DNA of 64,000 bases from Coptis chinensis (lineage: Eukaryota; Streptophyta; Magnoliopsida; Ranunculales; Ranunculaceae): positions 90,979,501 to 91,043,500 of the forward strand of contig CM027381.1 in assembly GCA_015680905.1 (NCBI GenBank), written 5' to 3'. The notes under the pieces were generated by a model. That model saw nothing but the letters and a program-made list of their open reading frames with translations, was not told where the DNA came from and did no database searches. Shown here piece by piece: positions 10,991 to 22,030 of the stretch. Positions within the stretch are counted from its first letter, which is position 1; every line of letters begins with the position of its first letter. A program made the position numbers and the translations under genes.

Positions 10991-11057
10991 GGTAGAATTC
11001 CTGATTATTGGTTGGTTGATAAGTTCTTTCCTTTATAAGAGTTTGACTCTCCTTCTG

Positions 11058-14000
11058 TAAAGTCCTGAATTATTATTAAGGGTATTTTTGTAAATTTCAT
11101 ATCAACTCTAGGGCCGTTCTGTAAATTGGTCGTCGGGTTTATTTTTCAACCGTACGTAACTTACTGAAACTTAACTCCGACTCATAAGTCACGTTAGGTA
11201 AGCGATCCATATATGAAAATTTGACAAAAGGCCGATTAGCGGTTTTTTTCCGCGCGAAAGTTAACGAGTTAACAACTTACGCTGGAGTGAGCTATTATTA
11301 TAGCCCTAGCTGGAGAGATAGAATATGGAAGATTAAATTTAGCGGGATGAGCCGGAGAAATAATTACGACGCGACGTCAAATTCGTTAGTGGTTAGGAGT
11401 CTAAGTAGGACGTAAAGTCTAATTAGGATATATTGGGCTTGGGCCTAAATATATCGCGGCCCAAATAGAAAAAAACGAAAATCGCGAAACATGAAAAAAA
11501 AATCGGCCCAAACAAAAAAAAATCGCACCCAACTTCATCTTCTTCTCCAATTTCGCTACTTTTCAAAACCCTAGGAGAGAGAGAGACCTAATCCTCTCAA
11601 TTCCCATCGATTCTACCACAATCCTTCACACTCCAACCTAGAAACACTACACTAAAGTAATCTACTGGAAATTCGAGCGTACCCAAGCGAAACCGAAGTG
11701 GAATCGCGGCGACAGTGAGTGAATTCCTCTCCAATCAATTCAAACCCACGAATTCGAACAACCAATCACTAACAACAGTGAATTCAAATGTGGAGACTCG
11801 CAAAAAATTCGGATTTTGCCGTAACACAGCGGAAGGTGAGTTAGTTTCGCCTCAATCAAATAATTTGAACTCGATTTCGTTCTATTGGGTTGTATTGATG
11901 AAGGATGATTGAAATTGGGTGGTTGTTAGGTCGACAGCAGCTGTGGAAGGAGACAAAGTGGGCGATTTTGGTGGAGCAGCAAGCTAGGAGCGATTTTCGC
12001 TTGCTGACTCGGTAAGAATTGCTATATTCACTTTAATTTAAAGAAGTTATGTTAGTCTAAACTTGGTTAGGATTTGATTCAGTAATGCACGATTGATAAG
12101 AAACACGACAGTAATTGTAATTAGATTTGATATGAACCGAAGAGGGTGGAATGGGTTGTAGTGGAAATTTGGAATTGGATTGGGATCTTATTACAAATGG
12201 AAATTGTGTGGGATGGGAGGAGAGTGAATACGAAGCATCTAAAGGGGTTAAGTTACTGAGAAAATATATGTAAGAACTGGAAATGGTTGTAGTCGACCGC
12301 CTCGGACGGTGACTGTCGGTGATTCTCAGAACGGTTTGTGGTGGCCTATAGCAGTCTAGAACAAAACTTTTGGTAACTAGAAGGGTAGTACGTTAATAAT
12401 TACTTTAGTGGTTAATATGATCAACGAGTAATTATTTCTCTCGACTTATGTTGAAAGGAAATATTAATTGTCTTCTTCGGGTTCTAATAGATTTACGATT
12501 GGGCTTATATGATTTATAGGAGTTGGATTCGGTTAAGCTGGTTCGATTTGGTTAAGTGGGCTTGAGGAGAAGGAGCTTGCTAAGGTAGGAACCTACATAC
12601 CAGTATATAGCCTGCTTATTTTCATGCATGATTTGAATCGTTTAAATAGGAAATAGATAGTTGTGTATCAACCATGCATGTATATATGATATTCACGTTT
12701 TGCATTGTATTTTCTCGCTATAAACTATATATATATAGATAGCTTTCGCGTGAAATGGGTTTTCTGTAAAATCGGGGGTAGCGAGGGATTGTTTCTTTGT
12801 TAAAAGTGAAAAACTGGTTTTGGGAAAGGTTCGCGTCTCTTGTCTCAGTAAGGAGACAGAGAGATGGATTTTGTAATGCGGGTAAGGATTACCCGGTTGT
12901 TTGTAACTAGGTGCGAGGTTCTGGATTGTTCCCGGGATGGTCGTGTTATTTACGATGATTCGCCGTTTGGGAATCATCGGTTGTTATTTACTATGACTGG
13001 CCCATTTGGGAGTCATAGGTTGTTCTACTCGAGGATGGGAAATCCAGGAACTCACACCTACATAATCAACAGTTTTAAAAGAAAAAACTACATAGGTAAC
13101 TAGAGTATTTGAAAATAATCGGGAATATGAGTATATATATAGATATTACTATGTTTATCACGAGGGGATTTAGAAAAGGAATTGTGAATTTCTATAAAGA
13201 AGGAACTGTTGTCGCATTTCCGGAGACGGCAGTTCGCTCTAGGATTCCAACTGTGGTGTACACCTTTCGAGGTGGTGGGCCACCTTTAAAAGGATGCATC
13301 ACTGGATGTAGTCCGGGAATTCCTTTTCTACTTTTCTAGATAACCATGCTTGTACGTGTCACGCTGTATGGTGATTAGCTTGAGTGGGGTTACATGCTAC
13401 CTCGATGAGGTTTAGACGCGAGGAGTGAGAGTTTAGTCCACTCCTGGATGTGTGTCAGGATCCTAAGCAGTCTGCAGTCGTCGAACGGTTGACCACCGTA
13501 AGTTAGGTGACAGCCCGTATGGGGGTCGTGGTCACAGGGCCCACCTGAGCCCTAAAAGCTTTGGGGATTTTGTGTGTACGAACACAACAACGACATTTCA
13601 GCTCCCTGCCGGTAAAATCAGGAAAACAACGGTGCATGGTTCACACTGGGAAGTACTGAACCGAGATTGCATGCGGATCGGGTGAAAGTACCGCATACCC
13701 TCACCATTCTAATAGGATGCACGGCCGGTCACAATAGTTGTATGATGATTGTGAAAACTCTATTTTGAATATCAATGAAGCATGTCGAGATGATTTCTGC
13801 TAGTTAGTGATGTATATATACATAGTCACAATATTTGAATACTATTATAGAAACCCTGCATGTTTTAAATGTTTTCTATAAGTAGACTATTTATTGGCTA
13901 TGTGCGTTTCTACTGGGCATAGTTGTTTGCTCATCCTACTTAACATTTCAGACGAGCCAGTTGCAGAGGAGGCTTTTTCCTAACCCTAGCGATGAGGGTT

Positions 14001-14441
14001 ATGGGGATTTGGGAGGATTCCCCACGCTTAACGAGAGGAGAGTCAAGTTTATATTTTGGGTCGTGTATAGAGATAAGCTAGGTTATTCTTTTTCTTTGTA
14101 TATAATGAGCATAGCTCTTTTCTTTTGGTTGTATAGTAAGAGGCTAGTTCATTTGGTTGTATATATGGTGAGCTAGGCCATTTTGATGTAATATTTGATG
14201 TATTTAAGTAGCAGTTACACTTACATAGTTGGTGGATGGGATTTGATGTTGTTGGAAGGTTGTAGTTAGGATTTCCAGGTTTATGACAGGTTATGACAGG
14301 TTTATGACAGGTTTTAGGGTTTACTTAATGTCGATCAAACAAAGGAAACTCTGCCGAAATTTCGGTAGAAATCGGGATAGGTGTCGACCTCGAGATTCAT
14401 TCCACGTCCTCGGGATGTGTGTTGGGTCTCGGGGCGTGACA
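11058..14441 (+). mobile_element. Solo LTR, 3.4 kb, of a long-LTR retrotransposon (TSD CCTTC)
   Basis: It starts TGTAAAGTCC and ends CGGGGCGTGACA, bounded by the identical pentamer CCTTC at 11053-11057 and 14442-14446. No internal repeat, primer site or polyprotein is present, so it is a solo LTR left by LTR-LTR recombination. An AAACCCTAG leader-like segment near 11565 followed by GA-rich sequence is consistent with an R/U5 region on the plus strand. Small frames inside are chance. The long length and terminal words resemble Ty3/gypsy (possibly Tekay/Del-type) LTRs; the lineage is inference. Confidence 0.8.
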
Positions 14442-14469
14442 CCTTCATGTCATGCACTACACCATAATA

Positions 14470-14610
14470 GGATGTTTGCAACACACACCTTTTTTGCTTT
14501 GCAACGGTTGTCAACGCTATATAAGCGTTAGTAAGTTGTCAACGCTATATAAGCGTTAGCAATGTTGTAAATAAGCGTTACTTTATTTCAGTGAATTTCC
14601 GAAATTAATT
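14470..14610. repeat. Left subterminal repeats of the CACTA element
   Basis: Repeated AACGCTATATAAGCGTTAG palindromes and GCAACGGTTG words occur just inside the terminus. In CACTA elements such arrays are binding sites for the element-encoded regulatory protein. Confidence 0.7.
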
Positions 14611-14879
14611 ACTAACGCTTGAAAATCGTTTGAAAAATGCTACAAATCCAAAAAACCAAAACAACATCGAAATTTCGAAAAGAGGAAACAAAAAAGAAAT
14701 CGCGCTCGGTATGTCAAACTAGAAAACCTCGATCTCTTTCTCTCTCATAGCCGCTAGGTTAGGGTTTTCTTATCTTTGCGCTGGTGACCCTTGTTCCTCT
14801 TTCTCTCCCTCAACCCCTCCTCCTCTTCCCCAAAACAATCACTTCCTACATTATTTTTCCTTTTCTAATTCCCAACAAA

Positions 14880-15151
14880 TGGATTGTGTTGAAACCAAAG
14901 CTTTGAAAACCAGTTTTTGGCTTGAGATGTCTGCTTTGAAAACAACAACGACCCAGCAAGTCTTCTAAACTTTTCAAATGAAGATGTTCAAGAGAAAGAG
15001 AAAGACTTTGTTGTTGAAGATGATGACGAAGAAGAAGAAGGGTATTCTTCTGTTTCTTCTTAAGAACACGACTTGAAAACTTGTTCTGATGGTCCTTCTA
15101 TAAAGAATGAGTTTGGTTCCATTCTAGAAATCAAACTCAATGTTCCGGTAA
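14880..15151 (+). pseudogene. Captured exon resembling the N-terminus of a plant GATA-type transcription factor
   Basis: An ATG at 14880 opens MDCVETKALKTSFWLEM. After a frame shift the reading continues as LLNFSNEDV, an acidic block (FVVEDDDEEEEG), and a segment ending FGSILEIKLNVP at a GTAAGC donor (about 15151). The order 'ALK-S-E-M, L-NFSNEDV, FGS...E..L.VP' is that of the N-terminal activation region of plant GATA factors, recalled rather than searched. A TAA interrupts the frame after the acidic block. The GATA zinc finger is not present. It is a transduplicated fragment in the CACTA element. Confidence 0.5.
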
Positions 15152-15518
15152 GCAATTTTAAATAAAGAAACGGTTTTTGACTTGGCGAGTTTGTTTGTTT
15201 ATCCTCATTTCTGAAGAAAAAACTCGTTTTTACACTAATTAATTAATATAAATTAATTTAAAGGGGGCATGCCAAAGATATATTATTAGTGAATAGAATC
15301 AAAGACAGTTCTTTTTTTCTTTCGTGGATTTCTAAATTCTAGGGTTAACTTTTTTCCCTTCTCTACTTTACTAATTCCTTCTTTGCATTTCAAGCTCCAT
15401 GCTTTATCTACTTTTCGCTGATTTCATCCTCTTTGTTCTTGGCCTTGTTACTGTTTCAGATTTGGTTGTGTTGATTGTTTATTTATAATATATATACGAG
15501 TGGTTCAATGCATTAAGC

Positions 15519-15939
15519 ATGTCTAGTGTACAAGGACCACCTTCAAAGTATGCATGTAGTCTCCTTGCAGTACTCTGGAAAACTTAAAGACAAACAAGAG
15601 GATGTAAAGAGATACCCTTTTCCCGAGCTGACTTCTTCAGGTCATTTAGAGGTACTAATTTTGCTTTTGTTTTAGTTTTAGTTTCTTATTTTTGATTAAG
15701 TATTGTAATGTGTGGTTACAGGTTCAGACATTGATTAATCCGACAATTGATGAGTTCAGGCAAGTTATGGAATCATTAAAGCCTAATATGGTGTACTTGC
15801 TAGGAGAACAATTAGTTAATGAAGAAGGAATTGGTTCACTGGTTTGGGGAGGTGTTGATTTGTCTACTCCTAAAGCTATATCTAGGATTTTTGATAGCAC
15901 ATTGCCAACTACTATAAGTGTTTGTTACTTGGATTGTTA
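15519..15939 (+). pseudogene. Captured two-exon fragment, resembling the N-terminus of a plant ARID/PHD-type protein
   Basis: Exon 1 (15519-15651) opens MSSVQGPPSKYACSLLAVL, then after a frame shift reads KRYPFPELTSSGHLE and ends at a GT donor. A 69-bp intron ends in TTACAG. Exon 2 (from 15721) reads VQTLINPTIDEFRQVMESLK, then YLLGEQLVNEEGIGSLVWGG and ISRIFDSTLPTT. This pattern recalls the N-terminal region of plant ARID4/5-like chromatin proteins, but only from memory. The ARID and PHD parts are absent. The copy has a frame shift, so no product of the parent type is expected. Confidence 0.45.
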
Positions 15940-17149
15940 ACTACTTATATAGTGCATGTATTGTACTTTGTCTTGCTTTGGCTATTTGTGAATTTACACC
16001 CTGAGAAAGACCTGAATGCACATAGCCAGCATTGGAAAAACATTTTGTTTGTTATTTATAATTTGAATGTGCTTTAGACTTTATCTGTAAGAGCTATTTA
16101 TAACTTTTGCAATGCTCTGTCTCGATTCACAATTAGAGTTAGAGATTCTCTGTTGACATTAAAATGTGTTTGAAATTTGAAGAGAAAAAAGGATGATCAC
16201 TTTGCTATTCAGTCACCAAATTAATATGTTTAACTCCAAATTGTCTCATGTGGATACTAAATCAACAATATAACCGATAGGATTTGCATATCTTTGTCCT
16301 AAGCTTATAAATGTGCAACTCATAGTACTGGACTCCAACTCATCATTTGGATGGCTATTTATAAAAGGCATTAAAAATGAATTATTTAGGACTAGGAGCT
16401 TACTCATTCTGAGTGGATAAGTTCTTTCAGCAATATATAAATAATGGATGATCATTACTTACTATATTGTAGCATTTAAGCACATCGGAGGTGTTTGAGA
16501 TGTTAGTTTGTTACAGTTTGAGACCCATCTTCTTGTTTTTGCAGCTATTTGTGTTAGGTTTCTTGATCTCTCTAACTTAAGAAGCATATATTTTTTTCTG
16601 TAATATGCTACTGTGTGTTTGAGCTTCACGTTGCGAACTGCATATAGTCATAATAACTTCTACTCTGTACTCATAGTTTTATTGCTTTCTGTAAGTAACT
16701 GTTATCTTAATGGAATTTTAAACCCTTAGCTAATGGTGAAGAATAAGAAGTTAATAATGTCTGGTCTGGTCTGGTTTGATCCCTCTGCTAGAGTTGAGCT
16801 CATCCCTCTGCTCAACTTTGTTTTAAGTAACTACTTTAACACTCCCTCTATTGCTTATAGAGCTGCACTTCCCGGTCCATTTCATTGAGCCTAGGGATTT
16901 ACATGTTTTATACTTGTGGCTATGCTGGATACAAGCAATATTGCTTATTATAATGTCTTCAAGAGAGCAAATACTAACCCACACCCCTTTTCCCACAAAC
17001 TAATCATTTTAATCTCCTTTTGTTTTGGCGATGATCAAATTAATATCTTCTTTTTTCTGTTTTAGGAAACGATTAATTTTATTTATATAATCAACTAGCA
17101 CCAATTACATCAACCCATAACAGTAGCTAGCAAAGCCAAGCAGCTAGCT

Positions 17150-18408
17150 AGTTGGGGATATCTTGCATCTCAAATGAAGAGACGAATGATAAGCTAGAAA
17201 CAGACACAAGTTCAAAGAAGAGTGCTCCTAAGGTAGCCTGCTTGTTATGTTGTGTTGTTGCAGTTCTTTACGTTCCATCCTTTAGATGCATGATGTCAAT
17301 TGTAGCTGTGTTAAGCTCTTTGGTATGGTCGTTGTAATGTCCACACTATGACATCGATCTTCTTTGTGTTTGTTTGGGTCTTCCGAAAAATGGTGGGTCG
17401 AGGATGGTAAAGTTACCAAGGAGAAGAAAAAGGCACCGTAAAAAGAATCAACTCGCGAAGGATGTTGAAGTTAGCGTTAGTTTGCTTAATATACAAGTTG
17501 GCCTTATTCGCAAAGCCCGGAAGCATCCATCAGGCAGCAGGTATACCCAATAGCTTTCCTCTTGTTTTTCTTGATTTAAAACTTGTTTTACATTTTGATA
17601 TTACAATGGAGGCATGAAGTCATGTCATTATGGCAATTTGTGTACATAACTACATATCAAGTAAGCGTTCATAGTATTATCTTGTAACCACCTGAATATT
17701 ACACGGTTTACTTGTTGAGGAGATAGACTTGGGAGACGGTGGCATTTGTCAAGTGGTCAGTGGTCTTGCAAAGCATTGCAGTCCAGATGCATTGATGGTA
17801 AGAATATAAATAATCCTGCTGTAGTTAGCCATTAAATCATTTGTTTGGCTCTATCAGACTTTTAGTTGATTTAGAAACTTCACTAGACTTTCGGCTTTTG
17901 GTTTGTTAATTGATCAAGTTACATTCCAAAGTTCATTTAAGAATGATCTATCTTGCAGAACCGTCAAGTTGCTTGGTTAGAAACGTGAAGCCTGGAAAGC
18001 TACGTGATGTGGCATCTTCCGAATTGGTATGTCTTTTTATCACAGCCTGTCTCAAATTTGCAATGTGAGGAGCCTTTTGTATGTGTGATATGATAGAGCA
18101 AAACTTTTCCCTTCTTAAGCCGTAGATACTCCTGTATAAGTTCTTTCTAAATCCTTAATAACCCTTTCATAGATTTTCGGCACATCTATATTCTCAACCA
18201 AAAATGATTAGTTGATCCTTTCTAATTGAGTGTACTATTTTATATAAAGTAATACCAACATGATGAACAAACACGGTTAAGCTTGTACATGTCATACTGA
18301 CCAACTTTAATTTTGTGGTGCTCGTGCTTCAAATTGGAGATGCATGTTATGGAACCTTTGCTTCCTCCGGAAGGGGCCAAAATTGGGGAGCGTGTTACCT
18401 TTTGGGGG
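17150..18408 (+). pseudogene. Captured EMAPII-like tRNA-binding (OB-fold) domain fragment, multi-exon
   Basis: Exon-like pieces join into the tRNA-binding domain found in AIMP1/Arc1p-like proteins and at MetRS C-termini: 17152-17231 (NDKLETDTSSKKSAPK linker), 17392-17540 (VSLLNIQVGLIRKARKHPS), 17723-17798 (EIDLGDGGICQVVSGLAKH, SPDALM), about 17960-18029 (NRQVA, then KPGKLRDVASSEL) and about 18336-18408 (VMEPLLPPEGAKIGERVTF). Most pieces end at GT donors. The parent type delivers tRNA to synthetases. Here the piece before KPGKLRD has a frame disruption and the C-terminal part is missing, so it is a dead, transduplicated copy within the CACTA element. Confidence 0.75.
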
Positions 18409-18679
18409 TAAGCCTACTTCCAAAATTACACATTTAATTACATGTTTATGGAAGAAAGTTGAACTTGAATTTTAATACATATTTGGCCTAAAAAAGTCCA
18501 TGTTGAAACTCATCTGACAGAAACCAAGTCACAATGGAATAAACCTTATATAATCAAATTGTATAATTAAATAATTTAGTGTGATTTCGCCATATGTTGA
18601 TATGCGAAGAAAGCTACACTTGCTGTTTGAACATATAATTACCTTGACATGTGTAATAATCTATGAATATATGGCCTTA

Positions 18680-19104
18680 GGGCATCTCCAATGGGGGGTG
18701 TAAACCGTATAGAGTGAAAATTTTACACCCAAAATATAAAAAAACTCTCTCCAATAGAGGTGTTATACCGTAGGTAATAGTGTATTAGCTAATAGAGAGG
18801 GTGGGGAATTTCCCCTCTCGCTATTAGTTAATAAAAAAGCCCGGGTGACACTCGAACTGATATCTGAGTGAAATAATTTTCGGACGTCATTTAGAGTAAC
18901 GTCCCTTTCTAATTCTAAAGTAATTTTTTAACTCGGACGTCACTTTTTAAAATCTATTTTTTTTTACACTTCTCCATTGGGGAGTATAGAGAGTGGATAT
19001 TTATGAACTCTACAATAGTATACAATTAGAGGTGTAAAATCCTAATGGCACCTAGGTGGCGCCTATGTGGAGGTGTAATTTTACACCCTCCATTGGAGAT
19101 GCCC
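18680..19104. mobile_element. Tourist-like MITE nested in the CACTA element, TSD TTA
   Basis: GGGCATCTCCAATGG at the left and its near-exact reverse complement at the right form the terminal inverted repeats; TTA flanks both sides (18677-18679 and 19105-19107). These are the hallmarks of PIF/Harbinger-type MITEs. The inverted repeats continue inward with GGGTGTAAA. At 425 bp it is non-coding. Confidence 0.9.
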
Positions 19105-19107
19105 TTA

Positions 19108-20030
19108 TGGAGGTTCTAATTGTTAGAGATATAGGTTTAGGATAGTCATTTATGTCCTATGTTTGGGCAAATTTTTTTTAGCTATAGGTTGTTTTGGGGT
19201 TTAGTTCTCAAGCCTTTTAATAGAAGATTGTCAGTTATCTTTATGAGTTTAATAAGAATGCAATCCTATACATTAGCACTAGCACTAATAAGTACCCTCT
19301 AACAATTTACTGATCTGAGAGTGCGATGAGTTGAATGATTCATTAAATAGAAGAAAGTGAAGTCAGATTTACTTTGTTGAATAACTTCTATTTGCCTAAG
19401 CCATTTATTTGGTTCCCATGTGAAGTTTTGAAATTGGTGACAAGTATGGGACATGTGCCACAAAACTCCTAATCAATATCTCCCACCCTTTTGGCTAGAG
19501 GCGTCCATGGCAGCAACCAAGACTTCACTTCTCCACAATTGCTCCTCAAATCATTTCCTTGATACACCTTCATCACTTGTTTAGTTTTCCAATTAATTTC
19601 TTATTTGCTAAATATTTGCAAGTAAAGCTTTTGGTTGGACTATATATTTAAGTTGGATTTGTGGAGGTCGTGTGGAGCATCACTGTTACTGGCTTTACTT
19701 TCCTGATTTCTTTCATGCCCAATTACTTCAAGTTTGAGATGGGAGTTTAAAAGGTTAGTGGCTTCAGTTTAGGTAAATGGTTTCTAGGTTAGTGCCCAGG
19801 TTTGTTCCATTTTCTTTTAATATAAGATTTCGGGTACTCGCATGCATTATATTCTTGCTAAAGTCACATATTACGTATTGAATTTTGGGTGTGTGCTTAC
19901 ATGTTGCTTCCAATAGCTTAAAATAGGTTCTATCATAACTACTTGCATTTTAGAAATCAGACTTGCTATTACAATGTCTTTGAGGATTGAGACTTATATG
20001 TTTGCTGAACTAGCCATACAAGTTTGTGGT
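19108..20030. other. Non-coding interior of the CACTA element
   Basis: Between the nested MITE and the coiled-coil fragment no exon-like segment is recognised. It could be intron sequence taken along with the captured gene pieces. Confidence 0.35.
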
Positions 20031-20050
20031 ACTAAATAATATTTATTCTA

Positions 20051-20442
20051 ATGCGACACATTTTCATCGAGGTTTCTCTTTTGAAGAAAGCGGTTCAAGA
20101 AACAGATACTCGTAGGAATGACCTATCAGAGAAATTAAAGCAATGTACTGTGAGACTATTAGAGGTGGAGCAGGAGAAAAATGCCCTTGAACATGATATC
20201 GAAGATAAAGTTACGAAGGAAATTTCTCTAAAAGCTTCAATCTGCAAACTTCGCATGAGTTGGACGAGAGAAAAGAAGATAAAGTCTTTGGAGGTTTGCT
20301 CCATTGAAGAGGTGAATGGTACTTTGAAAGATGAGGTGAGAATGCTCAAGGCTGACTATGACAAAGTATTTGATGATCTAGAAAAGAAGAAATCTGAGTT
20401 TGAAGACTCATGTAGCCGTATTCATTGCTTTGATCAAGAACA
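20051..20442 (+). pseudogene. Captured coiled-coil exon
   Basis: About 130 residues read as a heptad-rich, charged coiled coil: SLLKKAVQETDTRRNDLSEK, LLEVEQEKNALEHDIEDK, then EEVNGTLKDEVRMLKADYDK, ending IHCFDQEQ at a GT donor (CAGGTAC, about 20442). It is one open frame without internal stops. The parent gene is not recognised. A second exon-like piece follows at about 20571-20660 after a TTTAACCAG acceptor. It lies inside the CACTA element in the same orientation as the other captured fragments. Confidence 0.6.
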
Positions 20443-20570
20443 GGTACTTATTTTCCTTTGCAATTTTATATTTGAGGATGAATGTTTAACTGAAGGGCTA
20501 ATCTACATTACTCATTCTCAGAGTTTTGGGTTGCACTACTAGATACGATGCTTTTGTGGATGTTTAACCA

Positions 20571-20662
20571 GGGTTGAACAATGCTAGGCCTCCTACTATT
20601 CAGATCCCAGGACAACCTGTTGGACAGAAGAGACTAGTTGCTGCTCTTCTTAAAGGAAGTAT
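20571..20662 (+). pseudogene. Captured exon piece downstream of the coiled coil
   Basis: Following an AACCAG acceptor the frame reads NNARPPTIQIPGQPVGQKRL and then VAALLKG. It is likely the next exon of the coiled-coil gene, given spacing (about 130-bp intron) and orientation. No known domain is recognised. Confidence 0.4.
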
Positions 20663-20929
20663 AAGCAGGAGAATACATATTTTTGTCTTGACCATTAGAC
20701 TGTCATGGCATGTAAATCTACCCTATTTTACTAGAGTGAAAGACTGGTCAAACCTCACCTTGATTTATGTTCTTTCTTGTTATTTCAAATGTTATTGAAA
20801 TTCAATTCTTTGTAGGTTATTTAATTTTTCATTTTTATGGGTATTCAGTGACACAAAATTGTGGATGCCATTCATTTTTTGTAGGTTTAGTGGGTCTCGC
20901 TACAAAATGAGATTTTTTTTTTATCATCA

Positions 20930-21262
20930 GCAACACATTACCAACGGTTTATAACTGTTACAAACGAATTTTAAATTAATTTAAAAAAAAATTAACTAAC
21001 AAATTTGCAATGGTTAAGAAACATTGGTAATATTTTTAACAAATTACTAACGCTTAAAAAGCGTTGCAAAGGTTTTAAATTTGTATACAAAATAGTTATA
21101 AAAAACGTTACAAATAATTATTGCAATGGTTAATAACCGTTGCAAATTTCTGTTTGCAACGCTTATTAACCGTTGCAAATATTTCCAACACACCATATTT
21201 GCAACGTTTAAAAAGCGTTGCAAAAAATTATTAGCAACGGTTTTTTGCCGTTGCAAATAGCC
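20930..21262. repeat. Right subterminal repeats of the CACTA element
   Basis: Multiple GCAACGGTT / AACCGTTGC and ACGCTTAAAAAGCGTTGC words, many palindromic, mirror those at the left end. This produces frames on both strands that are not genes. Confidence 0.75.
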
Positions 21263-21755
21263 TGTTATGGTGTAGTGATGGTTCGAAGTTCTATGGTGTT
21301 TCACCGCTTTCTATTTTCGCCTTCTTATTTGAGGAGCTTCTCATATGCTGCTGTCGTTGATAGTTCAACTTTTCAGGTTTTGATTTCTTTTATGCCGCAA
21401 TGGTGCCCGATACTCAGGTGTTTCATTGACTCTCACTATCTATTATTGAGCTCTTTGGTTAAAAAGCACGAGCTTTCTATTCATCTTTCAGATTGCAGTA
21501 ATATTATTACTGCCCTATTCAGATTCATATCTTAGGTTGCAGTCACATCATCACTGCACTATTCAAATTCAGTTTTCAGGTTAGGCCATTGTCTACACCG
21601 ACAGTTTCACTTTCCAAAACGTCTCATCTCAACAGTTGTTTGAGTTCTTCAATTAAAAACAGTTCTATGCAAAAGGGAGAGCTGTATTCTTATATTTTCT
21701 TTCTGCCATTCAAGCTGTTATTTGCAAGTATGCGGCATTCCAGCTTGAGGGGGAG

Positions 21756-22030
21756 TATTAGAATATGTCAATATTTGAATATGTCAATATTTGAATATGG
21801 AAAGTCCTATGTTTTTATAAGTGTAGACATCCATATCTAGTAGTTTATATTATCATGTTTTAGGTTAGTATAAATATGTAACTCTGGGTAGAGAACAATA
21901 ACCACAATAACTCTAACCCTAATCAATCTCTAGTCTTCTCCATTAAACTTCTTCTTGATTTCTCAATATATCAATGTCACAACTCTCAATATATCATGTC
22001 CTAGCATCACCACTAACATGCAATTTAACA
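21756..22030 (+). repeat. 3' LTR of the Copia-like element
   Basis: It begins TATTAGAATATG directly after the polypurine tract GAGGGGGAG and ends TTAACA. It carries a 16-bp tandem duplication (GAATATGTCAATATTT at 21761-21776 and 21777-21792) absent from the 5' copy. Confidence 0.8.

Larger units (their letters stand above)
14455..21277. mobile_element. Non-autonomous CACTA (EnSpm) element carrying host gene fragments, TSD ATG
   Basis: The ends are CACTACACCATAATAGG on the left and, reversed, CACTACACCATAACAGG on the right, flanked by ATG at 14452-14454 and 21278-21280. Both the terminal motif and the 3-bp duplication are diagnostic of CACTA elements. Subterminal arrays of GCAACGGTT / AACGCT...AGCGTT words lie at both ends. 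No transposase (TNPD/TNPA) is recognisable. Instead the interior carries intron-containing pieces resembling a GATA factor, an ARID-type protein, an EMAPII/OB-fold tRNA-binding protein and a coiled-coil protein, all in plus orientation. A Tourist-like MITE is nested at 18680-19104. Confidence 0.9.
10152..22030 (+). mobile_element. Copia-like LTR element, internally deleted, hosting two later insertions
   Basis: Two related LTRs (10152-10391 and 21756-22030) bound the element, with termini near TATTAG...TTAACA and a flanking GAAAG/TAAAG pair (one mismatch). A polypurine tract, GAGGGGGAG, sits immediately before the 3' LTR, as in Copia. A degraded GGTATC-type primer site follows the 5' LTR. After removing the solo LTR (11058-14441) and the CACTA element (14455-21277), only about 1.1 kb of internal sequence remains. 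No pol is present, so the element was non-autonomous or deleted. Confidence 0.75.

Noticed and set aside
10438-10995. 185-codon frame in the Copia-like internal region
   Set aside because: It passes through a 13-bp tandem repeat and a GC-rich segment shared with an LTR; no gag or pol motif.
13109-14531. Short plus-strand frames in and after the solo LTR
   Set aside because: No domain, no codon pattern, and the last one crosses the LTR/CACTA border.
21047-21304. 85-codon minus-strand frame with repeated LQRL
   Set aside because: It is translated subterminal CACTA repeat (GCAACGGTT words).
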